Positions 44,309 through 56,065 of a DNA stretch of 64,000 bases are shown in pieces. Source of the stretch: Maylandia zebra (Eukaryota; Chordata; Actinopteri; Cichliformes; Cichlidae); the NCBI RefSeq assembly GCF_041146795.1, contig NC_135185.1:27773529-27837528 (forward strand), read 5' to 3'. The position numbers were made by a program, and so were the translations under genes. How positions within the stretch are numbered: position 1 is the stretch's first letter; every line of letters begins with the position of its first letter. The notes under the pieces were generated by a model. That model saw only the letters and a list, made by a program, of their open reading frames with translations, did not search any database and was not told where the DNA came from.

Positions 44309-46478
44309 TAATATAATATGATAAGTTACACTTGAATTGTGTAGTGTTCATCTATAAGTGTTTAATGTTAATCAAGAAAGTGCAGCTCTTTGCAACCTTA
44401 AAAGACAAACTGTAAAAAAATATATTGTGAAAAGTTAGTGTGCTGCATTTAAAATCACACTTCAGTAAAAGTACAGATGCAGATTTAGGTGTCTAGTCTT
44501 GCCTGCATATTTATAATCTCTTTTTTTTTTTTTATTATTTTAACGGACACTGTGTGGAAGCTATGTTAAAGGATGCATGTGGAGTCAATATCACCTTGAC
44601 CACTGATTTTTAGCTCCTTTAACATTTATTTTTGTCGTTCAGCTTCCTGAGAAGACTTTCCTTTTCAACTGGACTCCAAATAAGGTAAGCAGTAGGCTAA
44701 GTGCTTAGGTAGTTATCCTTGACATGTGTTTCCTCTGTATCGCGCCTCCATTTCAACCATGGCGACCTCTCACACATGCAGTAGCGGTTTTTGAAACGGG
44801 CGACGTCATGCCAGCGCATATCGGGAATGTCATAGGCACCGATTGGTTTTCTATCACCCATTTGCTGGGAGTAAGGGCACCCTCCGTTTGCGAGGTGCGC
44901 CTGCTGCACAGAGAGGAGAGGGCGTGATCCTCGGGTTGGGGGGTGGGTGTTCATACTGGAGTGCAAAATTAAACCCAATGGAAGACGGACAAGAAAAGTT
45001 CAAAGCCATCAGGTGCTCAGTTTAGAAAAAAGAGAAAAGAAACGAGCAAAAGATACGGATAAGAAGATGTGTCATTGGATAATGGCAGGTCATCCTGAAA
45101 CAATCAGAATACTTTATTAATCCCTAAGGAAATTGTGTGGGTTATAGTTGCTCCAAGAAGAAATGGTAAAAATGGTAACAGTAACAGACTAAACTCCAAA
45201 CAATACCTTATGTTACAGATTTTACACATTTAAGAAATAACACTAACATATAAAAATGCACAAACATTTGGTCCACAGCATGCAAGGTACTACTGTCCTT
45301 TTTTTAGCATGCACTGGTTTTTTCTTACCGGTATGTGAAAAACAGGATGTGGAGACCTGAAGTAATTTTTTTCCCCCTACTGCTTGTGATCCTGTTCTCT
45401 TTCTCTGGTCTTTACATCCTGTGTTCACTGATTTCTAATTCTTTCCCCTTTGTCCGTTTTTTTGCTCTATTGTCTAAAGGTGAGCAAAGATGCCCAACGG
45501 ATTTACTTTACCAAATGGACCACCCCAGCCTTGCCATAATGGTCTATTTGATTCAGCTTTTATTGTTTATTTTATTTTTTATTTTCACTTGCTAAATATG
45601 GGACAGACTTGACTGAGGAAAAGAAAGGGGAGAAAGAAAGAGGGAAAGAAAAACAGCGAAGAAGAGGGACGGGGATAAAGGGCAAAAAACAACAAAATAA
45701 GCAGACAAAAAATACATATATCAATCACCTGGATCACCTGTTGAGAAAGAAAAAAGAAAATAAGAGGAAGAAAAAGAGAGTAATAGAATAAACAACATCA
45801 CGATGATCTATGGGAATATAACAGTAAATACTAACTATTAAACACGATTGTGCAGCACGTAAGATCGACACAGCATGCATTTATTGACATGAATGTTAAT
45901 TATTGCTGCCTAGCAATGGTAGTGACTCTGAAAACGGAGTGAATGAGAATCGATAAGGAATTTTATTGGTGGGCGATCTCGATGATGGGATTGGATTTAC
46001 TAAAGTCTTATCAATTCTTATCCTTTGTGAGGAAATCAAACTGTAACTGAGGTGCAGAGGTAAATTAGAATAGAACAGTCCTTTAGTGTCATTATACATG
46101 GACAGTGAATATTCTATGACTTAGTATATTAAATCCAATAAATATAAGTGTTTTTTGACTCTTACAGCATCTGATATTGAAGCTGAAGTTGATCTGTAAT
46201 GAAATCCAAGTCATAATAGCCGCATGCCGTGCAGTGAAGACACACCTCGAAGAATTCATGGCTGAACTCAAAACCTCTTTCCATGTAAAGATGATCTTTG
46301 TCAACACAACCACGTTCAAGTGAGTTCTTTTTCCTTCCCCTTTAAAAAAAGTTTTGACTTAGCAGTTCAGTGATACGTGTTCACTTTGTGCATGTGTGTT
46401 ACTGAAATATTTTCTTTTTTACTTATTTCCAGTTACACTAAATTACTCGTGCTACTTCACTTGAGCATTGGGAAGTGA
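44003..46478 (+). CDS. Unrecognised secreted small protein gene, 5 exons, 118 codons
   Basis: I do not recognise this protein. Exons: 44003-44039, 44139-44218, 44643-44684, 46168-46319, 46433-46478. All four introns are GT-AG with strong polypyrimidine acceptors (CCCACCCCCCATAG, TTTTTGTCGTTCAG, TTGACTCTTACAG, CTTATTTCCAG) and mostly strong donors (GTATGG, GTAAGC, GTGAGT); exon 1's GTATTA is weak. Phases 1, 0, 0, 2 are consistent. The product opens with a signal peptide (MKLSVLLCILGIAWTGFC). The mature chain has cysteines at 18, 63 and 73, sequons NWT (48), NTT (99) and NYT (104), and an amphipathic stretch LKLICNEIQVIIAACRAV to LEEFMAELKTSF (about 57-92). Size and exon plan suit a small secreted factor, but no family motif was seen. 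Polyadenylation-like ATTAAA is at 46509. A TATAAAT at 43984 is too close to the ATG to serve it. Confidence 0.6.
44240..44305. repeat. AAT trinucleotide microsatellite
   Basis: About 20 AAT units in intron 2 of the unrecognised secreted-protein gene. Confidence 0.95.
45100..45560. repeat. Interspersed repeat fragments in intron 3 of the secreted-protein gene
   Basis: 45100-45180 (CAGAATACTTTATTAATCCC, then GGAAATTGTGTGGGTTA) is a common fish repeat; a related piece is at 57715-57790. 45305-45545 shares blocks with 39682-39780 and with 15040-15130 (GATTTACTTTACCAAATGGA, CCTTGCCATAA), so it is also repetitive. Confidence 0.5.
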
Positions 46479-46504
46479 AGGTTACACTTCCCTATGCTCA
46501 AGTG
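46458..46504. repeat. 20-bp inverted repeat over the stop codon of the secreted-protein gene
   Basis: 46458-46477 pairs with 46485-46504 (19 of 20 positions complementary, 7-nt loop AAGGTTA). The TGA stop (46476-46478) is at the base of the loop, so the last six codons form the left arm. The ATTAAA signal follows five bases after the right arm. Confidence 0.9.
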
Positions 46505-46568
46505 AACAATTAAAAGCATTGCCTAATATTTTGCACATATCTGTTTGTATCAAAACAGCTCTGACACT

Positions 46569-47111
46569 TTACGCCACAGCGATGAATCCTCTGGTTGTTT
46601 CCTGTGGTGTCCTGGATGCGGGCAGCTGCTCCTCTGGCTGCTGTTGGTTCTCTGGAGATCGGGCTTTCTTCGGAGCATCCTGCAAAAGCTCCATCAGATT
46701 TGGTGCACCTGGAGCCCACGTCAGCGCCTTGTGCTCTTTGTTGTGTTCCTCGTGCTGTTTCTGATTACTTTCTGTTGCTTCTTGAGGAATGCTGTCCTGC
46801 TGAGAGAGTGCAGCTGTCATGGGGGCATGTGCTGGTGTGCAGCAATCTTTAGATGTACAGTATGTGTCAAAGTAACGTTCACATGAATGTAGGATGGAAA
46901 GTTCCCCAGCAATGTCATTATTCACTTCAGTTTGAGACTGGTTATGACCACCATTATACATCCATCTGTTCAACTAAAACTCCTAAAACATTAATGATTC
47001 AATTGAGTTACTTGCCTTCATTTACTTTGCAATGTCTGCTGTGGTAATTTCTCTCCCGGTCATACAAATGAGTACTTGTGTTGCAAATGTTCCTGCTGGT
47101 GAAGGAGTGTC
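46569..47111 (-). CDS. Candidate partial minus-strand gene, last two exons; function unknown
   Basis: Not recognised. The last exon (46569-46965) has 132 open codons ending RGFIAVA before TAA. It is Cys-rich at its start (HSCERYFDTYC, SKDCC) and then becomes rich in Q, E, P and S, unlike a random frame. A phase-matching upstream exon is possible at 47012-47111 (HSFTSRNICNTSTHLYDRER, then a further RHCK), with donor GTAACT and acceptor TTGAACAG; its own acceptor is weak. The 5' end is not resolved. A 124-codon minus frame at 47347-47721 with a TATAAA at 47711-47716 might belong to it but shows no family signature. The opposite strand is also open over part of the last exon, so coding status is uncertain. 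It would be convergent with the secreted-protein gene. Confidence 0.3.
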
Positions 47112-48879
47112 CTTTACATTATGGTAGTGTTGAGATTATTCTGTTATCATATGTTACCTTATATATGTAACCAAAGTAGTTGAATTATGATAACAGCTGT
47201 AGGACATATATTATCCTTTAGTTTAGATGGTGTGCTGTGTATGTAGTTTAGTCCTCATTATACTTTTGAGTTAAAAGAACATAATCATTTTGTAGTTCAT
47301 TAGATAAGGGTGCATCACTCTGTATCCTTGATCGGCTGTGAATGTCTTACACGGTTTTCTTGACATGCTTTACTGCTGAATCATAAAAAGAAGGATTGTA
47401 TGCAGGAGACTCTGTGTGGAGGGCCTTGTGCTGCTGATAATGGAAGAAACAGACCACATCCCATACCCCCACCTTTTTCAGAGAGCAGAAAGACAGGGAG
47501 CCGAGGTCATAACTTAGGCGCCGTGTGAGAGACAGAATGTGAATGTTTAGGCTTTTATGACTAGTGGAGGTCGACAGAAGCGTATAAGAGGCTGTGAAAC
47601 CCGTCACCATTTCGAGATTTGCTGTGACCCTCTTCATGCATGTCTCCCCATCATGATGGCTTATGCTCATAAGTATTGAATTGTATGGAAATAAATGATT
47701 GTTGATTGAGCATTTATACACCGAGTATTGTCCTTCCTTCAGCCCAAAGATTAAAAGAATTGGGAAATTTTAACAGTAGCCATGTTCATCCTCCATTTTT
47801 TGTCCACCTGGACGCTTACTGTACTTTACCCTAACCTGTTTCAGGGAGCATAACACATGTTTATCTGTTTTGCACTGAAAAAAAGTGTTTTTTATACACC
47901 TCATATTAATTAAAAAAACAACAAACAGTTCAGAGTAGTCACTGTGACTGTTAGGATTTTAGGATAGGATATTGAATTCTAATATACACCATAAGTAAAA
48001 CACTTATTTATTCACACCATGCCTCTTTGAGACAAGAAAACAGGAAATTAAAATGAATCAAGCCATAAAACTAATATCTCTGTGATTAAACTTTGAAATA
48101 AAGAGGCTGGATAATTGGCAAACAATTGGCCACTCGCTCTTCATTTCTGGTGGTTTGACAGAACATTTGGTGCAGTGGGAAAGTTTTAATATTCTGAATA
48201 AATATCAAATAAAGGTCCTGCTTTGAATTAACAGGTGTAAAAAGTCAGAGCCATTGAAACTATTATGAATTCTTTAAATCAGTTTCTTCCACTCGTACAG
48301 GTTAGTCCAGTTTATACTAATGCTATACTTATATATAAGTATACAATCTGCTGTAGTTAATAAAATGAATCTAGATGCGGTGTAGCAAAAGCTAAGGTAA
48401 CACTGGCCAATAAGTTATTCTTAAAGGTGTGGTGGGTTTTGACACTGGTGTCTTGTCACATGTAATTGGATGTAGTGTAGCAGGTGAGACTCGGCATACC
48501 TGAGAAATGTGCCAGAAATCTGTGAATATGTTTACTGTCAGGGCCACAGCCAACAGTAATATAAAAATGCCATCATGGGAATTACGAAAAAAGGAATCTT
48601 ATACTAGCTGGAACACCAACTAGTAATCTATAGAGACCAACACTGGACTTTCCCCTGCTACACTGACAGACAACCTTTAAGCTCAAAAACAGGCCTTACA
48701 GGAAAGAACAGAGAAGCCTCAGACAAGCCAGTCCTCTATGTCCCAATCTGACTCAAGATACGTGACAACGAGGGAGTCTGCACAAGAAATTTAAAAGACA
48801 ATTCCTTGAATATAAAACAGTAAAACCAATGCCACAAAGGTTTGCTGCCAGGTGGAGCTTTATAGTCAGAAAGGCCCAG

Positions 48880-49708
48880 ATGAGTTGCTAACTACCTTAC
48901 TGATACTGCCAGGAATCTTGGAGTTTTCATGGATAGTTCCTTCAAACTTGACAAACAGGTCTCTACAGTGGTAAAAACTAGCTTTCATCAACTACGCCTA
49001 ATTGCTAAGGCTAAACCCTACATACCACACAAAGATATGGAGAAACTCATTCATGCTTTCATTATGTCAAGACTGGACTATTGTAACTCACTCTACTTGG
49101 GTCTACAATCTTCTCTTCTGCAGCGTTTGCAGCTGGTCCAGAATGCCGCAGCACGTCTCTTGACCGGCACTAGAAAGTTTGACTCTATCACCCCTGTTCT
49201 GAAAAATTTACACTGGCTTCCTATCAAATATCGAATTGATTTTAAAACTCTATTGTTTACTTATAAAATTTTGAACAATATGGCACCTGACTACTTAGCT
49301 GATCTCCTCTGTCTGTACAGCCCTCAGAGAGCTCTAAGATCATCGGGCCAACTGCTCTTGGTGCAACCTAGGTCTCGGCTGAAGACCAGAGGAGACCGTG
49401 CCTTTGCCGTTGCTGCACCCAGGCTATGGAATACTCTCCCTCTTCATATTCGCGCGTCAGATTCCATTCAGTCTTTTAAATCACGTTTAAAAACGTATTT
49501 GTTTGATCTGGCATTTAAGGCGAATTAGGGTAATTTACATCTGGCTCTGTATTCAGATTATGTAATTATCTTATATTTTATATATTTCTAATTTATATTT
49601 TATTGTGATTTTATTTGTACTGCGATTTTAATGGAAAGCACTTTGGTGTACTTCGGTCTTAAAAATGTGCTATATAAATAAATTTTGATTTGATTTGATT
49701 TGATTTCT
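48880..49708 (+). mobile_element. 3' fragment of an L2-type LINE with GATTT tail
   Basis: The frame 48929-49528 carries [65 protein letters not shown] and SFKSRLKTYLFDLAFKAN, the C-terminal part of LINE ORF2. The 3' region contains AAAGCACTTTGGTGTACTTC and ends in a TATATAAATAAA tail with (GATTT)4. 5' truncated, but the remaining 200 codons are intact, so it is a fairly young insertion. 47730-48880 shows no gene. Confidence 0.85.
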
Positions 49709-52700
49709 GCGGCGAATGTGTGACACATGTGAATGTGTGATGGGCGTCACAATATTAAAACAACATGACCTGCACTGCACCTGCTTATAAACGACAAATA
49801 CCTATTCTATCATATGGTAAAAGTGTCCACATATGATCATTAGATATGCATACTTATTATTAAAATCTGCATCGTTTACACACTGTTAGCACAACTGATA
49901 GACGTTAACATTAAATACGTGTTCGCTGCTCTTTAAAGATGGTCATTTATTTCCTCAGTCTGCTGCTCTCTCTTCATGAATTCCTTTAACATGAGCTGCA
50001 GCATCAGTCTGAGAGGAGTCAAATGATTAAAAATTAATCCACCAGGACACTTCCCTGAGGATCTTGCCTACGAACACGCTGAGTTGAGGAAAAAACCACA
50101 AAGATCAGAAATCAGGACATTTCTCGTTTGTAGGTTTAGGTTTGGTTTGAAATGGCTGCAAAGCAAGGACTGTCAAATGCTCGTTTCTGCAGGAGAAATT
50201 TGGGTTCGTGTCCAAGAAAGTGGCTAACAAAGTTTCTGTGTTAATGAATGAACAATGTTTGTACAAGAACCCCAGGAAGTAATAAATAATAAATAGATCA
50301 GGTCTAAAGAACTGAGAGTGGTCACTGTTGTGTTTACTCAGCTTTTGAGAAACATAATAATATAAATGCTTGCATTTGTCTAAACTATGACACCCTCAGG
50401 ATTACTCATTCTGCCATTTTCCATCAAAGGTGAGAAATAAGCTTTTACAGTGTGCAGCACCACCTCATCTGTTTCAGAATCACATGCATCTGAACGGTAT
50501 GAGGGCGAGCACGTGCTGTTTATCATACTAAGAGCGAGCACACTGTACTTTATCTGATGGGGGTTTCAAACTTGGGCTTGAATACATTTTGTTAGGTGAT
50601 GTTTGAGATTTTTATTATGTGTATGTGTGTATTATTGATCATAAAAAACAACTTCTTTTTGTTTCCTTTATCTATTAATTCTGGTTTCATACAAACCTTT
50701 TTAACAGTCTAAAGATACTGAGGTAACATTTCATGTTTTGTGATTGGAGTATAGCTGAACTGTCAGGGTCAGTCTGCCAATTTGACGAACAAGCATACCG
50801 CAGCCTTAATACCGCAGCCTTTATCTCACAACACCAGTGAAGTGTTTGAACAAGGGCCTCAAAAGCTGCTTTGACTATGTGCTGACACTTTCCATAAACT
50901 ATACATTTTGGTGCATAACTGATGAATCGACATTCCCACAGATACCACCAGATGTCAACATTTTACTGGTTTGCTTTAAAACCAAATACCTAGGAATTGA
51001 CAGCTTCTTTCAGTCTCAGCTGCTTCATGTTTTATTCCAGAAAACAAAGGCACCTGTCAGCATTTAGCTCAAGGCACTGCTGTGCAGCCTCTCAGGCAGC
51101 ATTTAACAGAAAGTATCTGAACTCTGATAGGTTCAACTACTATTTAAAGGCCAAATCATTAATTATCATTAATTAATGGTGATATTTACATTTTTAAAAG
51201 CTATACTAAAACGTAACCGTGTTCCTATTTTTGCAGAGCTGGGAGAGATTTGCAGCCTCACGGTGGTTTGAGGTTCTCCATATTTGCATTTTGGAAAAAA
51301 ATATGTTGAATTTTGATGACAAATTTAAGCTCAACTCTGTTAAACTCCTTGAAAACCCCCTTAGGACAGATTATTATGACTAAGTATTCTGTCAGTGCCG
51401 TGAATCGATAAGAGATTTTTTTTTGGAGAATCGGACACAGAGTAAAATCCTAATTGTAATTCTTCCCTCTCACCAGGGAGAGGTGCTGTTTAGACACATG
51501 TAACTCTTGTCGCTCTCTACTCCAAATTTTCCAAAGTCTGGGACATGCTGGAAGCTAACTGGACTAAATGAGTGTCACCAGGTCCTAATGCCATTAGGCG
51601 CTGTTGTAATTCACTGAAACTGATTTCATTAGAGAGAAGACACGATGCCCTCACGATGTCCTGCTAACAAAGCCTGCCTTGAGGGCATACCGATTCATAT
51701 GGCAGCTAGAAAAACAAGCAGAGGGAAACATTGTGAGAGGAGAGGAGGCTAAACCTGCAAATATGACTTTACAAAGAAGAAACTCTGAGAGCAGGCTACG
51801 TGTGGCACAAGGAATTTGCATTCATAAATAGCTCAGCACGCATTTATCCGTTATTGAATTTTTATCTGTCTGTGTGAATTACGTTTTTCTTTTAAACTGC
51901 ATCCCACAGAAGTTTTACTAGTGAGTATTGATTTATTCCTTGCACAGAGCTTCGCTGGGTTCAGTGTTTGAAAAAGAACACAGTGAATACATGAATGTAA
52001 ATTCATGGAGGAGCTGATTTGCTCATTGCTGTGTGCTACAAACCTCCAAAGCCCCAGTAGCCTACACTCCCTAGATCATTCATAAAAAATAAAAATAAAA
52101 GTTTAAACCAACCAGAACAGAAACAGGTCAGCTGATCGTGATCAAAGTCTACATTTAGTTCTTTAATTATTTATTTTTTTACAACAAATTTGCCCTAATA
52201 TGCGCCAACACCCTTCATTTACATCATCTGCTGTTTTTTTTTTTGTTCAAAGCGCAACACACGCGTGTTTCTGTCAGGTTTGCTGCTCATATCTCCAGTC
52301 TTTTTTTTTTCTTTTTTTGTGTCCGTCTTCTTTCCTCTGTAGTTTAGAGAGCATTAAATATTTAGCACTGATCTAACAAAGGCTGAGCCTCTCCAGCCAG
52401 GCTGAGCTGTGGATCCCAGGATGAAAGACAAATTAGGCTTCGCCAGTTTACTCTTACTCAAGTGACTGAAAGCCCAGTTAAAAGAAAAGAAAAGAAAAAA
52501 ATATCCAAAAAACATCCTGGGAATTTCTCTGCTTCTGCTGTATGTGATGTGCACATGTGCATGTATGTGAAGATAGGGGGAGGCAACAAAAGCCAAAGAA
52601 ATGTTAACATATGGAGATGTAGAGCATGAGCTTGGACTTAATGTGAGTTTGCTATTCCTTTTTGCCTTGCCAGACATAGTATGTGAGCCTGAATGACAAT

Positions 52701-53944
52701 AGCCAGACACCGCCCAAAGTCAGGAAGGCAAGAAAAAAAAATCACAGAATGAACATTACATGGTATACATATGCAGCTGGTATTAACTCACACATATTTG
52801 CGCAATGAAACCATAACATCAAGACTGATTTAGTATGAAAACATGAATAGTGATTATTCTTGTTTGCTATGACTACAGTTGTTTTAGCCTGTAGACTTTA
52901 CCTCTAAAAAGATTTTAAAGCATGCATCATAAAGACTTTGATACTCATGTGAAACATGTTGCTTCTCATGAGAAATTCACAGGGAAACATCACTGAAATA
53001 CACAGATTACATCGTGTCTGTTAACAGTTTTAGCATCTTTCGGTTTAAGTGGCTGTTTCTCCAAAGAGCTAAAAGGAGACAGCTAGAAATAGTCACAAAT
53101 ATGAATCATAATGAATGGGCACTATGCAGTATTATCACTTCATAATTTACAGCCATTTTTAAGTCAGTATAAGTTATGCCAGTTGTTACTGTAAAGTCTG
53201 ATGTGCTGCAGCTCAGAGGCCAACAGACAAAACTACTACTACCGCTATAAGCAACTTTCCTCCATTTGTTTGCTAACCTGTGCCTGTGCGTGTCTAAATC
53301 TGTGTAGTTTCCTCACGACTTATGTTCCTGGTAAAGCGGTATTGCTTGATTATTATCATTAACAGACAATTGCCTTATTAGTCATCCACCAGACATGGAG
53401 CAACATTAGCATTCATTTGGAACTGTGCCTCCGGCCACCTGCCAAACGTAGGGCCAACATTTGCTCTCATTTAGCAACTAAAAAGCCTGATATTTCCCTC
53501 AGGAGTTTGTGGGGCTCAAATCAAAGGTAAAATGTTTCCCTGTGTTCATCAGCTAGTCTTTTACTGTGTCTGCCTGCTGTTTAGCGCTGAGGAAAACAGG
53601 TGTCTGTTATTGGTTTGATGTCGGTAAAACCACAACTGTTAAAACACTTAGCTGGCCTTAAACCTCTGGATAGTTGTTTTTTCCCCAGTTGTCACCTTTC
53701 ACATAACACAAAATCTTTGGGATCCACTGTTAATAGTTTTAGAATGGCTGCGTAATTTGAGGTGTGATTGTACATGAAGTCTTATAAAGCTGAGAGACAT
53801 TAGCTAGCTTAATCCTAATATGCACATATGGTTATCATTTAATCAAATTATAGTTACTTCAAGTTGATTTCCAGAAGGTTATCAGTGTGCTCCCAGGTTG
53901 GTGTTTTATATATATATATATACTGTATAAATAATAGCATGATA
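49709..53944. other. Intergenic region without recognised gene
   Basis: AT-rich DNA. I checked both strands for exons with splice sites and for known repeats and found nothing firm. Short open frames at 50837-51067 (+) and 52354-52710 (-) lack family signatures and splice support. A short TATATA tract is near 53910. Confidence 0.5.
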
Positions 53945-54778
53945 ATACACCAGTCAGGCATAACATTATAACCACTGACAGGTGATGTTAATAACACTGA
54001 TTATCTCTTCATCGTGGCACCTGTTAGTGAGTGGGATGTGTTTGGAAGAAAGTGAACATTTTGTCCTCAAAGTTAGAAGCAGGAGAAGTGTTTTGGGCTT
54101 TGAGCAAGTTTGAAAAGGCCAAAGTGTGATGGCTAGACTGGGTCAGTGGTAGTGGTAAACAAGTGAAAGGGTGCTGGGTGGCCATGGCTCACTGATCGCT
54201 TATGTGGGGAGCAAAGGCTGATCCATGTGGTCTGATCCAGCAGACGAGCTACAGTAGCTCAAAAGTTAATGGCGGTTCAGTTAGGTGTCAAAATACAAAG
54301 TTCATTTCGGTTTGTTGCATATGGGGACCAGCTGCTGACTCCTGTCCATTGCTGAAGGCACCAACAAGGGGGATCAGAACTGGACCATGGAGCAGAAGAA
54401 GCCGGCCTGGTCTGATGTATCACTTGGACGGCCCTGTGCGGCACTTACTTGGGTAACACCTGACACCGGGATAGAAAGAGGGCAAGCTGACCGAGGCAGT
54501 GTGGTGCTTTGGACTATATTCTGCAGAGATCCTGGGTCCTGCCATCCCTGTACATGATTCTTTAACACGTACCAACTACCTAAACATTGCTGCAGGCTGT
54601 GTACAGCCTTTCATTGAAACTCTATTCCCTGATGCCTCTAAGTCAACAACGACTTTGAGGTGTTGACATGGTCTCCAAATTTCCCAGATCTCAGTCCAAG
54701 CAAGCATCTGTAGGATGTGCTGGACAAACAAGTTCATAGAAGCCCCACTTTTGCAGCTTACAGGACTTAAAGTATATG
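53945..54778 (+). pseudogene. Tc1/mariner transposon relic, internally deleted and cut by a SINE
   Basis: The 5' end GTCAGGCATAACATTATAAC (53953-53972) is the terminal sequence of a well-known fish Tc1-type element. Transposase-derived blocks follow in order: GTGATGGCTAGACTGGGTCA, CCAGCAGACGAGCTACAGTA, TCAGAACTGGACCATGGAGC and TGTAGGATGTGCTGGACAAA, with large gaps and many frame breaks. Sequence stops at 'ttacaggacttaaag', where the AFC SINE begins. Confidence 0.8.
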
Positions 54779-54782
54779 TGGG

Positions 54783-55030
54783 TACGGGGGCGACCGTGGC
54801 TCAGGGGGTTGGGTCACCGGTTCGGTCCCTGGGCTCTCTGTCCTGGTCGTTGTGTCCTTGGGCGAGACACTTACCCTACATCTACTGGTGTTGGCCAGAG
54901 GGGCCGATGGCGCGATATGGCAGCCTCGCTTCTGTCAGTCTGCCCCAGGGCAGCTGTGGCTACAACTGTAGCTGCCTCCACCAGTGTGTGAATGTGAGAG
55001 TGAATGAATAGTGGCATTGTAAAGCGCTTT
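54783..55030 (+). mobile_element. AFC-type SINE inserted in a Tc1 relic
   Basis: GGGGGCGACCGTGGCTCAGG head (A-box region), degraded B box (GGTTCGGTCCC), then TGTGTCCTTGGGCGAGACAC and CTGCCCCAGGGCAGCTGTGG body, ending with GTGAATGAATAGTGGCATTG and TAAAGCGCTTTTTG. It is longer than the copy at 3945-4210 because the tRNA-like head survives. No sequence of the interrupted Tc1 element was recognised after it. Confidence 0.75.
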
Positions 55031-55949
55031 TTGTAGCAGATGTGGAGCGTAAAGTCCAAACTGGTCCCAGTGGTAATAGGAGCTGTAACCCCAAAACTGG
55101 AAGAGTCTCTCCAGCAGATTCCAGGCAGAACCTCAGAGGCGCAATCCTAGTTAAAAATACAAATGCTAACCTTTCCTACATTTAGCCACTAGGAGCAGTA
55201 ATGATTATAAGTTAAAACTTTTGCTTATGCAGCAATTATGGTCTAATTTTTCTTTAAATTGGTTCATGACAAAAAATAAGCAGTGTCTTACAATTTGAAG
55301 AAAAAAAAATACAATTTGAAGAAAGGCTTCTGATTGGCCAAAAACTTGGCCTACGTCTGTACCTTAATATACTCTCTCTCTCTGATCCAGCTCATGTGGT
55401 TCAGTTATGTTTTCTACATAGAAATTGTGATGTTACTGTGATCATAACATCTAGTATTTTTTGACTGTTATGTGTTGTAGGCTGAGTCTTTAGTTTATAA
55501 ATAGTCCTGTCATTCTTTTGTTAATTTTCATGTTGTAGAGCTGTATTAATGCTGTTGTATTCCCTGTGCTCCCTGGTCACCTGTTCCCAGTGTTTTCTGG
55601 AACTTTTGTATTAGATGACTCCTGGTGACTTATGTTTTTGTGGGGACTCTCATCAAATCACTTTGTGTTGATAACATTTCCTGCTCAGCTAAGCATGACA
55701 GTGCCAATGACTCCAGTTCCTATTTTACCTCTACTTTAAAATAACAAATAATTTTGATGGGGTTTGACCAGCTTGGATGCTTTTGGATGTGCCTAACTCA
55801 TGCCCTGAGCACCTCTGTTTGCTTTCTTAAGCTCTAAAATCTGAAACTTATACATTTTTTCCTGTGAGTGCACAGAGTATCCTGCAGCAAAACTGACTTT
55901 CAGCCCTTATACAGATTCATATTGTTGCTGGTTGTAAAAGTTCTATTTT

Positions 55950-56065
55950 AATAATAATAATAATAATAATGGATTGCATTTATATAGCGCTTTTCGGGAC
56001 CCCTCAAAGCGCTTATCTGACAAGAGCTTGTGATTACCCTTCAATTTAACATGAAGGCACCCAGA
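55950..56065. repeat. AAT repeat and SINE/MITE-like tail
   Basis: AAT units followed by GCATTTATATAGCGCTTTTC and CTCAAAGCGCTTATCTGAC, a common terminus of fish repeats related to the segment at 16255-16300. The rest of 55031-56940 shows only CA/TG microsatellites (56455-56470, 56605-56621, 56718-56752). Confidence 0.5.

Noticed and set aside
46545..46886. Hydrophobic 113-codon plus-strand frame
   Set aside because: Leu/Cys/Phe-rich reading of DNA whose minus strand gives a more protein-like sequence; no upstream exon on the plus strand fits.
47347..47721. 124-codon minus-strand frame with an upstream TATAAA at 47711-47716
   Set aside because: No recognised family, several upstream ATGs in other frames, unclear splicing to the candidate exons at 46.6-47.1 kb; mentioned only as a possible 5' part there.
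50837..51067. 76-codon plus-strand frame
   Set aside because: No family motif, no convincing splice sites, composition like the surrounding AT-rich DNA.
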